The notes under the pieces: generated by a model
Told to the model about the DNA's origin: nothing
Databases searched by the model: none
The model's input: only the letters and a program-made list of their open reading frames with translations
From: Galeruca laticollis
Lineage: Eukaryota; Arthropoda; Insecta; Coleoptera; Chrysomelidae
Direction of reading: 5' to 3'
NCBI GenBank assembly: GCA_963921935.1
Contig: OY998175.1
Span: 175,247,262 to 175,311,261 of the forward strand
Length of the DNA stretch: 64,000 bases
Made by a program: the position numbers and the translations under genes
Part shown: piece by piece, positions 44,101-59,100 of the stretch
Numbering within the stretch: the first letter of the stretch is position 1
Layout: each line of letters opens with the position of its first letter

Positions 44101-47100
44101 GCATCCAAAAACGTCCTGAAATCCCTTAACTATGTATACAAGACTGCCATCCGACTTTGGTTAGGCACATTTCGCTTTAGTCCAGCCGAGAGCTTTGCCC
44201 TTGAAGCCAATGAACCTCCGCTCTGGCTCAGACGTCAATATCTCCTCCTTTCTTATGCTGCCACGACCTCATCCAACTCCTCTAAACCAGTTTCCTCTTG
44301 TAACGGCAGGAAAATAAAACGATTCGTTGTACTCGAAAGTGCGTTTTATTCTGTTGGAAGCAATATCTTTTGACAAAAATGTTTTTAAGATTCTAGCTTC
44401 CCTTTCTTTTAAATACATTCATAGATAATAAATCTATAAATAGCAGGTACCTGAATCGACCCTTATGGTTTTTAGAAGCTTACAAAGTATGTGCACACTC
44501 TCCATTCTAAATAAATATTTATACAGGGTGGCACTTTAAATATAAGCTAGAAGAAATATTATATATTACAAGTGTTTAAATAACAAAACAGGATTTCATC
44601 ACATTCGGCCATCCTGATGATTACTTAGATGTCCTCGTCTTCTTTTCATTGACTTTTTGATTCAGAGACCTGCAACCAAAACAAAATCAGGTAGTTGAAG
44701 CTTAGTGCAAATTACATTTTTACTGCAGCCTTTGTTATTATAGGCTGTACTTAATTTTTATTATAATTTTTTTCCAAGTTTATGGTGATTAAAACCATTT
44801 TGATTTCATTTTATACTCTTTAGAGCTCATATGGCGTTTTTTTTAAGTTTATGGTAATTAAAGCCATTTTGATTTTATTTTATGCTCTTTAATTAGAGCT
44901 CATATAGTGTTTTTTTAAGTTTATGGTAATTGAAACCATTTTGATTTTATGCTCTTTAGAGCTCATATAGCGTTTTTTTAAGTTTATGGTAATTAAAACC
45001 ATTTTGATTTTATTTTATGCTCTTTAGAGCTCATATAGCGTTTTTTTAAGTTTCTGGTAATTAAAACCATTTTGATTTTATGCTCTTTAGAGCTCATATG
45101 GCGTTTTTTAAGTTTATGGTAATTAATTTAACTTTCCAACAAATCTAACAATTCGTCGGTACTATTAACACTACTGTCAGATTTGTCTTCGATTATTACG
45201 CATGATTTAAATTTTCTCAGTTGGTCAGCCGGTATTGTGGTCTTATACTTTTTATAACCTTTCATACCCTTTAATGAAGAAATTTCGTAACGATAATTAC
45301 CATTAACTTTAGTGATTTTATAAGGCCCCCCAAATTTAATGGGTGTTTTTTTTGTAACTTCTTTTCGCTAAGTTCCACTGCTGCTCCACAATACAAGATC
45401 ACCAACCGAGTAAGAAACTGCTATTTTTCTTTTCTTGTCGAATAATACTTTCATTTTTTTAGCTTGTTTATGCATGTTTGTTTTTGCTATTTTTCGATCA
45501 TTTATTTTATCTGACATTGTGTTATTAGATTTTTCCAAATCTACATGTTTTGGGGATTCAAAACCGAACATGAGTTTGCGAGTAAAACCTGTGCTCACAT
45601 GTACAGTATTGTTTATACCACAAATTGCATCTGGAAGTACGGAATAACACTCATTTCCATCATTAACACTGGCATTAATAGCCGAGTTAAGAGTCAAATT
45701 ATACCTTTCCACTTGACCATTAGACCTGGATGAAGAGATGGCATTTAAAATATATTTAAATTGATATTTTGTTGAAAAAAACTTTAAATTTAATGCTAGT
45801 ATAGGCTTTCCGCGATCAGAAATAATTCGTTTGGGAACTGTAAACATACTGAAAAGATCTTTTAAAATATATATCACTTCTTTGGAGTTGGTCGATTTAG
45901 TTGGTCGCGCAAATAAAAATTTTGAAAAAGAATCAACTATCATTAAAATAAATCAAAAACCACCAGGACTTTTGACATATAGACCCAAATGATCAATGTG
46001 CCAAGTATGCAAGGGTTCAGTGGGTTTATCAATAGGATGCAAGAACCCTGACTTTTTTTCATATTGATCTTTTTTATAGGCACAATCAATCCAGGAGTAC
46101 AAATATTTCTTAATAAAGCGTGTCATACCCTTAAACCAAAATTTACCAATTAGCGCCTCATATTTACGATACCCAATGTGTCCAACGTCATCATGATACT
46201 TTCTTATATTAAATCTATCAATTTTGGTATAACTAGTTTTTCATTTTTATCTGCTGTTATGCGATATAATCTAATATCTTTAATAGTGTAAAAAGCTTTT
46301 AATTGCTGATCACAATTTTTTAAATTAACTTATTATAAATTGTTTTTATAGTGTCATCTTTGTGCTGAACGCATAAAAACCAGTCATCAGAACAAATAAT
46401 GCTAGATACATTATGACTTAGACCGTCTACGTGTTTCATTTTATTTCCTGGTCTATGTTTAATTTCAAAATCTTAGTCTTAGATAGTAAGCCACCATCGT
46501 TCTACACGTGGTAACATATCACGTTTTGTAAAAGTAGACGGAACAGATGCACAATCAGTTACAATTACAAAATGTATCCCGGTTAAATAAATTTGAAATC
46601 GTCTAATGGATTCCAGCTCATAAGAATGATATAGCATTTCATCTTTAGATGTCATAGGACTATAATACATTACAGGATTAAAGTTTTCCCCATGTTTTTG
46701 TAATAAAATGCTAGCTATACCCTTGCTACTGGCATCCGTATATAATTCAGTTTCTAAATTTGGATCATATATACAAAGTAATGGCTTTGACGTTAATTCT
46801 TTTTTCATTTCACTAAATGAATTTTCCTCTACAGATGACCACTTCCATGGTACTGATTTTTTTAAGAGATTCGTCAATGGAGCTACTATTAGCGCACGAT
46901 TCTTGACGAACTTCCTAAAATATGAGCTCAAACCAAGAAACTGTCTTAATTCATGCAAATTTTTGAGGCCTGGAAAATTTGAAACTGCTATAATTTTATG
47001 TGATCCTGGACACATTCCATTTGCATCTATTTCATATCCAAGATAATCGATACTAGATTCAAAGAAGAAACATTTTTCTAAATTTAAACTTAAATATGCT

Positions 47101-50100
47101 GTTTTTAATAACTTTAAAACGGTTTCCAGCATTTTAAGGCCTTCCTCGATCGTCTTGGATGAAATTAAAATATCATCTAAATAAACGCTTACATTTTTGT
47201 GACACAGATCGGAGAATAAATTATTTAATAATGTTTGAAAAGTCGTTGGAGCAATCGATAATCCGAAGGGCATCCATAAAAATTCGTATTGTCCGTCCTG
47301 TGTCAAAAAAGCTGTTTTATTTATTGAGTTTGATGCAACACGTATTTGGTAGTACATGTCCAAATTTGTATAATGCTGTTTTCCACCAAGACGACCGATG
47401 TAGTCTTCTATGTGTGGAAGAGAATACCTGTCCTTTACAGTTATAGAATTTAATTTTTTATAATCGATACATAATCCGTGTTCACAGTTTTTCTTTTTAA
47501 CCAAAATTGAATAATTAGACCTAGACTTTCATACGATTCCGTTTTCTAGCGTTTCCTTAACTTTGTTACGAATTATATTTTTCCGAGTATCGATATGGCC
47601 TGTATAAAATGGGTTCATTTTTTTGTAAATTTATTTCAATTTCTATTAAATTTGTAAAACTTAATTTAGAACTGTTTTTAGCAAAACAGTCTTGGAACAG
47701 TTTCAACATATTATAAAATTGGGTTAAATAGGGTTCTTTTAAAACTTTTAAATCCATCTTAACATCAGGTAAATTTAAAGGCCACATACATTTTATGGCT
47801 ACCTGTAAAAAAATCGTCTTTATTAAACGGAAAAATGTATGTCTTGACCCCATGCTAAAATTCTCCCTTTATACAAATTTAATTTATAAGAACCTGTGTT
47901 GGCAATGCTAAGAAAATTATTAGAATCGCCTAAAAAACAAATAGGAATTGCATAATGTTCTGAAAAATCACAGGTTTTTGCTGAAATATTTAAGCATTTA
48001 CTACTAGGTATTTGTACTAACGGGAACTAAAGAGGTACAAAGAGACTTTATTGAAAAATCTTTTTCTAATATTACTGGACGACTGCTTTCACATCAATTA
48101 TTTTGTATAGATTAACTTGTCCATTTTGAATATTTAATATTATCTCATTATGATTAATGATTGGTTGGCCGATTATTACCTCAATATCGCCCATATCTAC
48201 ATCTACAAAATGTAAATCCGATTTTATACAAAAAGTTTTAAATTTAAATTCAACAAAATTCATTCCTTCAGGAAATATAATGTTATTCCCAAAAACTTTT
48301 TATAATAATGTTCGATCGATATAATTTAATATTTAGCTTTTTTGTAATAGAAATATTTGCTACGTTTACTTGACTACCTGTATCTAGGTAGCCTTTGTAA
48401 TTTATATTATTTATAGAAACGTCAATATTATAAGTACAATTTGGTATTTGCCTTTGTTATAGTTGTACTTTGGCGGGATTTAAATGCAAACAGTCTTCCT
48501 TAATATGCCCTTTTCTTCCGCAATGACTGCATTCTTTTAGTTTTGCTTTGGCACCAACGAAGCGTGAAGTTTTGTAGTCCCTGGGTTTTCTGTCTTCTAC
48601 ATTCTTCCATATGGTCCGGTGTTTGAATCTCTTTGTCGCTATTAGCTCTTCAATCCTGCGCTTCTTCGTAGCTTTTCGCTGATTAGCTTCGACTTGTCTA
48701 TTTTCATCTTAATGAACACTCAGGCTCTTTTTGTCTTTCCATAGAAAAATTAGTTTCTAACTGAAAGCGCCCACGTCGCCGCTGTTTCGACAATACATCA
48801 CGGTTATCACTATCACTATATATACTCATATTTTCAAAGTCACTGCATAATATTCTCTTATCTATGGTCACTGCTCATATTTGTCAAATTGTCTTTTAAT
48901 AATTATAAGTCTGTAATCAAAGGCGTGTAGTATATAAAAGAGAAACAAAAAAAAATTCTGATCTCACTTCTGAATTGTAACGGCAGGAAAATAGAACGAT
49001 TCGTTGTACTCGAAAGTGCGTTTTATTCTGTTGGAAGCAATATCTTTTGACAAAAATGTTTTTAAGATTCAAGCTTCTCTTTCTTTTAAAATACAAACAT
49101 AGATAATAAATCTATAAATAGCAGGTACCTGAATCTACCCTTATGGTTTTTAGAAGCTTACAAAGTATGTGCACACTCTCCCTTCTAAATAAATATTTAT
49201 ACAGGGTGGCACTTTAAATATAAGCTAGAAGAAATATTATATATTACAAGTGTTTAAATAACAAAACATAGGATTTCATCACACTCTTTAATAATCAGAA
49301 TACCTCACATTCTTAGTTCCTCACCACCCAACCGGCGCATACATGTCATTCCCCTCCTTCAAACATGAATACCTCACACTCAATTATCTCTAACCAGCCC
49401 TGCTCCCATCCCACATAACTCACCCTGGACCAAAACTACCCCAAGATGTAACACCTTACTCAGCAAGGAAGAAACCAGTCACGACCTCATAAGGAAATTA
49501 TGATCAACACGAAAAAACAGTTTTTAGAACAAATCCTGTGTGTATATCATTGTCGTCGGCCACTTTTCGTAACATGGAGCCTCCGGAGTGTATACAAGTG
49601 ACCAATTTTATGATTGGATATTGTTTAAGGCGTCTCACAGATGAACTTTCTTGATTTTCAGCTTACTAGAGCCAGCACAACGGGTGCTATGGTACTTGAA
49701 GTACCAAATTTTTGTAGAATTTTCAGTTTGTTAGCACGATACAGCCTACGTGTCTACAAGTGATCAATTTTATGATTGCATATTGTTCAGGGCGTCATAT
49801 AAACGAACCTTATTAATTTTCAGCTCACTGAAGGTAGTACAACGGTTGCTACATTTTTGGTAATTTTTGGAGAAATTTCGGGTTATTAGCACGATACTGC
49901 CTCCGGAGTGTATACAAGTGACCGATATTATAATTGTATATTCTTCAGTGTCTGACACAGATGAACTGTATTGATTTTCAGCTCACTAGAGCGAGTACAA
50001 CGGGTCCTATAAATCCAGGTATACTACATTTTTGGTTATATCTGGAGAAATTACAATTTGTTAGCACGATACAGCCTCCGAAGTGTATACAAGTGACAAT

Positions 50101-53100
50101 TTTATGATAGGATATTGTTCAGGGCGTCTCACAGATGCGGAAAAGTTAGTTTTGATCTTTAAAACCGTTTATTTCTAATAATGGTCAATATTTTCAAAAA
50201 TAAATGTCCATTACTCTTGACTAAAATTCATATTTTTTGACAAACCTTGTATACAGCTAAAAAAATTTGATATCTGACGGTAGAATCCTAAATTTTGGAA
50301 CATGCAGAAGTTTTTATAAACAATAACTTTTTTCCTAACATTAACAATAAAAAAGTTTTCCATATGGTTCCAACTTAGTGAGACATATTGTATATCGCAT
50401 CCTAGAACGAGAAGTCTATAGGTATAGAGAATTTGTAAGACTACTACACAGATTCCACATCAGCAAAAATGTATGACTAATTTGTTTAAATAAATCAATT
50501 CTCAAGATCATTGTTAGAACAAAGTGATTTCACACATTAAAAGAAAAGTTTCAATATTTTGATCAATAACACTGATTCAACAAACATAAGTAACGTCTCA
50601 TCCACTTTTTGAAATCCAATTAACACTCTTTTGAAATCTATCGAGTATAATCAACAAATTAATAACTATTATCATGTTTATTTTGTTGTTTGATAAAACC
50701 CATAAGTATGTCTGCATTTATATTTTAGGATGCTCAGGCTGATTTGGTATCAGAAATTCTAAAGGCACTCTTCAACCTAACAATTCGAATTGAAGAATCA
50801 GATGTAGAAAATCCAACGATTTTTGTAAGACTGGTTAAAGTACTTAGAAGTTATCTTCTAATTTCTTCTGCCGATTTGGAAAAAACTTGGACTTTGCATA
50901 ATAATGTGGTTAACCTTCTGACTAATATGCCAGAGGAAACGTATACTGAACTATTTCCAGCATCAGAAGGGTATCCATTGCTGAAAAATGTGGAATTCGA
51001 GGGAATGAACATGACTGCTATTTATGAGATATTGATGTTTTTGAAAGCTAAATTTAATTGTGAGACAGTAAGTATATATGTGAAAAATGTTGAATTAAGT
51101 GTTGCAACTTTTACTGTATTTAGTTTATATTGGCACCATCCTGACTTTATTTACTGACAATTTTTATTAAACGAATTGTTAGAATTCTAGACTATTTCCT
51201 ATTCCAATACATTTGATATTAATGTTTCAGTTCCTTTTATATTAAATTCTTCAGATATCACATTCATTTCTATTTCTATATCTTGGGGTCCACAGTAGGA
51301 TGTCTTTATTGTTTCAGCCGAATTCTTCAATTTACAGACATTTTAAAATCACTTTGAAATGGATTATATTTGAGGTTAGTACTTTGATGGTTTTTTGACT
51401 GTCAGACATAGTGACTCACATTCCGACTGTCTGACAGACCTAGGTATGTCCGACCTAGAACTGTGGCAGAAAAAGCTTCCAACTACTATGTCTCTCAGAC
51501 GGTCTGAAGTCTGATGAAAAATCAATTTATTTTGAGACCGAGGTCTGACAGACCGCCGTTGGAGCGTCTATGGCGGTTACAGTTCTCAGTTCGCAGACTT
51601 CTCAGTTTGTAAAAATAATTTGACATGCAAGGTATTATTAATTTAATTTTTCAAATAGTTTTTTCTGGGGTTACCTGTTTTTTTAATTGAAAAAAGTATA
51701 ATAAATATTTAATTATTTTCCAACAATTAAAATTTAAAAAATTAACTACGTCACGAAAAGTGCAAGAAGGGGAGCCTCTGGAGCCATTCCTTACACTATT
51801 GTCTGCGATGTTGTTTTTGTTTTTTACGTACTATTCTATGAAAATAACGCGAGAAAAAGTAAATCATCTTCTGGAGCAATGGCAAACTGACGACTGAGAC
51901 AGACCTAAGTCTGGGCGTGTGTATGCTCTGTCGGTCTCAGAGCTAGGTCTGTCAGACAGTCGGATCGTGAGTGGCCGCCTTATAATTTCTCTTAATATTG
52001 AAATCCAGATATTCTCTGTAAGGCCCTTGTTTATATATAACGCTACCTCGAACGCTATGCTCTAGTTGTCCAATGATTCAATATCACTATACTAAGGAAG
52101 TGCTGCCCTCCTACTGAACATAGAAGAAACAGTTTTTATTAATGAACGAATGACATCAGGGGGAAGAAAATAATCAACAATTTGGCAATGCCACTAATAT
52201 TTCTATTGTTCTCATTAAAACTGATCCATGTGCTAAAATGAGATAATAGTGTATTATACACCTAGGTTGAGAAATGAGCTATTATTTACCGAGCACTTTT
52301 ATAATGTGCGAGGTAAATAATAGGCTTCTCAACCAGGGCCGTAAGCAGGGGTTGGCGAGTGGGGCGGCCGCCAAAGGCGCAACTGCCTGGGGGGCGCAAA
52401 ACTCATCATTTAATTTTTTTAAATAATATTATATTCCACGTAATTGGAAGAAATCGGTCTCAGATTTGTTTATGTCAGTGTGCATCAATTGTTTGTAATT
52501 ATATATATATTATAATTATTTTACGACCGTTATTGGTTAACATATATGGCATAGATAATTGGTATAGCGCGTAGTAGTATTACAAGCCTAATAATTTTGA
52601 AAAGACACTTCCCAGAATCACGTATCAGGAGCAGCGCGAGTGCACACAGGGAAATAGAGGGGGAGCGAAGCCAGCGCGAAGTGGTGGTGGGGATTAATCG
52701 CTGTTTGTCGGGACACGGCGCACCGGCGGCTTTTCCGTTGACATCCTGCTATCAGCTGACTGCTCCCGAGCGTGAGCCGCGATTATTACTGTTCCTGCGC
52801 CTTGAGTTACATTTGGACATCATTTTTAGTGTTTACATTGTTACATATCGATGCTGATGTAGCTTCAGTTATTCAGGTAAGAAATATTATTGTTTCATTA
52901 AAATTATTTGCCCAGTTCAAATTCAAACACCCACGTTTTGACGGTTTGACCACTGGATTGTGTTATTACTGTGCCGTTAATTGTTCATGTTAAAATTCTA
53001 TGCTAATCTTATTGTAGCTCATGTTTAAAAATACATACATAATGTATGTATTTATCCACTGAAACACGTTTTGATTTTTGTTTTGCGTTTGGTTTGGATT

Positions 53101-56100
53101 AAACCTGAATTGAATATTAGTTTGCAGAGGCATCAAGGATGATAGGCTGTACTGCTAAAGAAGTATTGCTTTTTAATCGGGGTTTTACTGTAATTATAGA
53201 CCTACACTAACTGAATGAATGATTTAATTTATACAGGGAGTTTCCTATTTTGTACAACGCTTAGTTTTCATTTTTTTATGTATGTCTGTTTGTGTTTTTT
53301 TAATCCTAGAACTGTCACACTGTGAATTACTGCCAAGTGCTCGCCACACAGTTGGCTCGTTGGCAACGGCGAATATGACGCTTTTGACTTTACACTTAGT
53401 TTATTATGTAGTTTAGTGAAATGAAAAATTACCACAATAAAAAATATTATCTTTTACGTTTGTTCCAGAAATGGGTCCAAAGAAACCTTCTGGAAGTGAA
53501 TTTAAAAAAATTAAAAAGAGAAAGGAAGAAAGTAACAAAAAATTAGCATCGGCGCTTGGAAGTTGGCTGCGAAATGTCGAAAGTAAATGATGATGAAAAA
53601 TGTGGTAATAGAAATACACTTCAAAATGAAGAAAAAGAAAAAAGCGAAGAAAAGGAAACAGATATTGATACAGAACATGACAAGACTGAGACGGTTTCTG
53701 CAGAAAACCACAGCCAAAGGAGCCAGATAACTCCAATGGAAATAGTTACAAGCGTGACTGATGATTTTATGGAAGAAAGTGATCCTGACCAACGTCTTTC
53801 CACAATACACTGTCATCCTACTGCGCATACCAGGAGGGATTTACGGTACATCGAACACCAAGTAGGAATCCGAAGAGCTCAGTTTCAACTGGACCGAGCT
53901 GGGTGACCTTTTATCGTTTTTTTTTACTGTATTTATAAATTACGGACACTTAATTTTGGGTGCAGATCTATTTCCCGTTTTGGTGTTGCTATAGGTCATA
54001 GCGTATTAATGTGTTTCTGACAATGATATTATCGTTGTATAACTTTAGATGCTACTTTGATACAATGTACGGTTGGAATTGATCCGTAATTTGTTCTAGC
54101 ACATCTTATACATATGACGAAAATAACACATCAAATGCTATTGATGTGGATGTGGGAATAGAAATTAATCTACGATGATCCTGTCAAATGGCCAACAAAT
54201 TTTCGATCAGACAAGGTGCACTGCAAACTAGTAGAAAGAGGCCCTCAGACAATTGACTTAGATAGCTACAAATTTCCTTGCGCAGATGATGGCCGACTTT
54301 TTCTCAGAAATGGTGTTATAAAATTCTACCGAACGAGGAAAAGGTAAAACCGCGGTGGTTGTTGTACAGCCAGTCTAAGGACGCTTTGTTATATTTCCCT
54401 TGTCTTCTCTTTTCAAAAGTTGACACAAAGGAAAAATCAGCATTTAGTAACAAGGAAGAGGGATTTCGTGATTGGAAACATTTAAACCCACATATTGTCA
54501 ATCACGAAAGATCGGTACCCCACCGAAATTGTTATGTTGCGTGGAAAGAACTAGAAATTGGGCTGAAGACCTGTTGATGCAGAACATCAAACATTGATAC
54601 AAGCTGAAGCGGAAAAGTGGCTCTCAGATGTACTGTGGATGTAATTCTCCATTGTGCCAGGAATAACCTACCTTTAAGAGGAGGTTCCGATTGTATCAGT
54701 GACAACAACTGTAGGGCATTTCTAAGTATGTTGGAGCTTATTAGTCACTACAACCCACAACTGTCAAAGCACATTGAAAATGTTAAAAGCAGAAAACATG
54801 TCACTAGCTATTTCTCACCTCTCATTCAGAATGAAATCATAGACCTTATGGGAAATAAAGTTCGGTCTCAAATACACTGCACTCTTAGAGCAGATGAGTG
54901 AAATAATCAGTGAAATAATCAGTACTACAGCATATATGCTGTAGTACTGATTTTGAGTTTTACTTACTGCTATAAATATTTAATTGGTAATTCAAATGAG
55001 GGCTCAAAGACTTTAGTCAATCTAATATTATCCATATTTCATTCATTTTTTTGTGATAGGTTTTACAGTAGCCGAAACACTGCCACAATCTTTATAAATT
55101 AATATTTGGATCAGGAGCCTCTGAATGGATGCATGATGTGGTTTACACTGGTCGAATCAGTTTGGAAATACTTTCTGAATATTTTCGCTGATCAATCTAA
55201 ATATTGTAGAAAAAACTCATTTGCGAGTTTTATGTTTTTTATATTTTACAAATAACTTCATTACCTTGCCTATTACTTTAATGTAAATGTCTGATGGAAG
55301 GAGGGAAGGAAACTATCAAAACTCGATTTAATTTCTGTGGAATCAACTAATATCGAACAATCCAGACAATTAAATTTTTCTAAGCATTTTTTTGCCAGAT
55401 AACCACTGAAATTCTGTATTGCATTAGTTTCAGGTGAAGCCTCTTCCAGATAGTTTGAAGTTCTAAATTCGGTAGAGGATTCATCGGAATCGGATGGTGA
55501 GAAATTTTCTTCATTAGAGTCAGAGGGAGGAAAACTGGGTATTTCATATGCAATATTTGAAGATGATACTTCCTCATAACTACTGGTTTTTGGCAGCCTC
55601 ATTAAATTAATCACATAGTTTGCTTTGAAAGATGCTTGAAAGTTTCTCACAGCCTTTTTGTTTTTGATACCCAAACAGCATTTTCACAGCTGTTTTAGTT
55701 ATTTGAATTCCGTCGAAACAAGATGGCCTACTCAATGACCCATTATTCTGAATTTTCTTCAGATTTTCAATTAAATTAAATACATCATCTAAAGCCTCGA
55801 ACGCTTCAATACTTTGGGAAGTTCCATTTTTTTATCTTATACTCTGACTATTAAGATCATGGAAACATCTGTGCATCTTTGCAATAAAGTTGGCTGTGTT
55901 AAGAACTGTTTCTGATTGAAGTTGCTTAGTTTCAATAGAAGTTTTGATTGCCGCATACATACTGTGACTGAGAACTTGAACAGCCAATTTCACATTCATT
56001 TTTTGAAATGCATTTCTTGCATCAAGTTCATATGTCTTCCTTACGTCACTGAATTGGACCAACAAAATTTCCTTCTAAGCAGATTATTTCTCACACTATG

Positions 56101-59100
56101 AGAGGGAAGGAGAGCATTAAGTATTCTATAGTATTTTATGTCATCTACATGAAAATAAGATTTTTCTTTACTAGCCCCCAAATCTTTAAAAAGTTTTTGA
56201 TTCCTACTTCCCTCATCACATATGACTGCCAATGGTTTGAGACCAACTTGCTCAAGCTCTTTCAAGTTACTCAACAAACTTTGTTTCAATTGAGAACCTT
56301 TCACCCCAGAATTGGCGAAATGGAGATTGGAATTTTCCAGGAAGAATACATCCCTCTCACCATTATGACCAATGCTTGCTTAGCCATTATTTATTTTCTT
56401 CCAGGCACTGTTCATTGCCATTTCATCTATTAGACAGACACATTCCTTATCCACAATTTTCATTGAAGCAATAATAATGGAAATAAGTTAACAGACATAC
56501 AATTAAATTTGTCATTGCCATTTATGTATTTCCGTCAAAAATCATGTAGTAAAATGTGCCAAAAACATAAACAGTCTTATTAATAAATACGGAGTAACCA
56601 ATGTAAAGAATATACTTATTCGGTTATTTAAATATCTCCAGAAATAGTACTATAGTTAACAAATTTATTTTTCGTTTTAGTATTATCTCGGAGCTGCTAG
56701 AGGTTGTTAAATCGTTCTTATTTTTAATAAGTACGAAGTTCATTTTTAACGCAGCATTTGTTCAGAATTCCCTTTGTACAGTGTTATCAGGTAGCAATAC
56801 GCGAGCATAATTCCCCCATCATGTCAGTGGTGGGAGTATGTTGAATTTGGAGCTCACTTGGAAATGAAATGATTTTTGAAAAATCAGTAGTGTAGTTGTA
56901 AGCTGATATACCTGACTGGAATCACTGAACCATAAAATTCACCGTTTGAAATTATTTATTCAAAAGATATCAAAAAGTAATTAGTTCTTTTATTTTGCAA
57001 ATATAGGAATTATAGAGATAGTTATTTGTTTAAATTTAGTTATCGAAAATTTATTTATAGGAACGATAAGGTGCCCGAAGAGTATATTTCTAGAGCCTGC
57101 GTTTTAAATAGATTCTGGTCGGTCTCCTTCGCGAAATTTTGCTTTAAATAAGTAGGGAATTAAATTTCCAAAGTTTATTTTTAGAACATGAGTACTAGAT
57201 AGATCTTGGAATTTTCCGGAGTATAGGAAAGTATGGAGTATGTTCATAAATCTATTTTTAGAGCCTGAGTTCTAGGCATAATTTCTAGAATTCAGTAATG
57301 AGTTGTGAAAGCTATTTTTAGAAGCCCGAGCGCGAGATATCTTTCACAATTCCGTCCATTGTTTTATTTTATGACTTATATTATTTAATAACAATAGTTT
57401 TTCACATTAGAGTCACCGACTGGTCTCTGTAAGTTCCAATTTTTACGAGAATATTTGCAAAGTTTTATCTGTCACCGTTTTTCATTTAAAATAAATCAAT
57501 TTTGTAACTTCTAAAACTAAAAGGCAAATTTTAATCGATTTAAAGAAAAAGCCAGGTTAAGATAGGAAAAAACCGTAATGTATGTGTATTCATTAAGATT
57601 GCTGAACGAACGTATCTGACACTAAAAAGTAAGGGATTTTATTGTATTTAATTGATAGCCAATAGATGGGTGGGTTCTGAAATACCGAATAAACCATTTT
57701 TTTGTAAATCATCTTTGTGCAACATATGTTTATACTAAATATACCTCTTTCATTTCCTTAAAACCAAAACAAGTTCTTCAACACATAAATAATTTGATAA
57801 ATGGCAAATTTCTGAAGTAAGTAAAAATCTTACAAATACAGGGTAAATCGCTCAAAGTTTAGTACCTTGAAACTTTGAGGAAAATAAGTTATTACCATAG
57901 CTAACAGCTTGAGACAGTCACCGGTAACCATATCACGAAGAGGTGTAACGATTAAAGCCCGTTACATAGCTTGTGAAAGGGTTTTTCTAGCAAGACTCCT
58001 GGATTACCGTTTCTCCACTAGGCTACTCTAGGATCGTTGTTAAGTTTTTAGCGACGAACGTGTATTCTCCACGTTAAGAGAGGATTGGCGCTCGAAGCAT
58101 ACCGCTCTGCCGAGGGTGTCATTGTAACCCTTTTCTGGTAAAGTTCACGTGCAGCAGAAAGGTACGTTACACCAAAGACTAACTTTATTCTCAGATTAAA
58201 CCATGTGAAACTAATAGTTTAACCTGAGAATTAAGTTATTATATAATAAACGATGAAATAAAACAATATAGTTTGTTTAAATCTTCATATATTTGAACTA
58301 ATGTTCAATTTAAACTTGTTGACGCGTTTCACTAACACAGTAGCTTTGTCAAAACGAATGAAGGTAAAATATAAAAAAAAAACTATTCAAATCATTTATT
58401 AGAAAACCAACACATTTTCGACCCAAATTTTGGAATTCTCCATGTAGTCGGTAAATCCTTTAGTTTAAATTTATTAGAAGCCCTAGAGATTAACAAAAAT
58501 AAATATTCAGGTAATCTCCTTAACGACCAAATAGATATCAATCAGTCTCCTTTATTGAACCTCTTTACCTAGAAGATAGCTTAGGAATGTTTGTAGTGAA
58601 TGAATTTCCAGGTAATTTCTTTCAATACCATTGTTAACCTTAGTAAATAGATTTAGCACTGTATATATTAAGACATTTTTATATTTTACCTTCATTCGTT
58701 TTGACAAAGCTACTGTGTTAGTGAAACGCGTCAACAAGTTTAAATTGAACATTAGTTCAAGTATATGAAGATTTAAACAAACTATATTGTTTTATTTCAT
58801 CGTTCAGTATGGATCTTCATCAAGTAAAAGCCTCATCTATTCAATTATTATATAATAGTATATTAATAAGACCGAATGAGTTTCATTTAAAATAAAATCA
58901 GTTCCAGAGGATGCACATTGTATTTGCATTTCAATGATAGAAGTACAATTAAAATGTGGCAAACATGTATCTCACAATACACTATGTTCCAAAATAATGA
59001 ATGAACAATAATACGGTCCATGTCTTGTTTAGGTGTTTTGATAAATTATTCTCTCGTCTTGCATATATCGTATTATATACCTAGTAATGTATGCTCACAT

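Larger units (their letters stand above)
44299..49283 (-). mobile_element. Ty3/Gypsy LTR retrotransposon, decayed
   Basis: About 5 kb, inserted in the LINE remnant on the minus strand. LTRs (plus-strand form tgtaacggcagg...catcaca) at 44299..44603 and 48976..49283 are nearly identical. The 4-bp duplication ctct (44295-44298 and 49284-49287) fits Gypsy integrases. Protein order on the minus strand is gag fragment, protease, RT, RNase H, integrase. Gag is mostly missing. Confidence 0.92.

Noticed and set aside
52597..52993. 86- and 73-codon frames next to the hAT left end
   Set aside because: They fall in the GC-rich subterminal and 5' untranslated part of the hAT element; the recognised protein starts at 53469.
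57830..58175. SINE or tRNA-derived repeat in the GC-richer block
   Set aside because: No A and B box pair or tRNA fold could be made out by eye.
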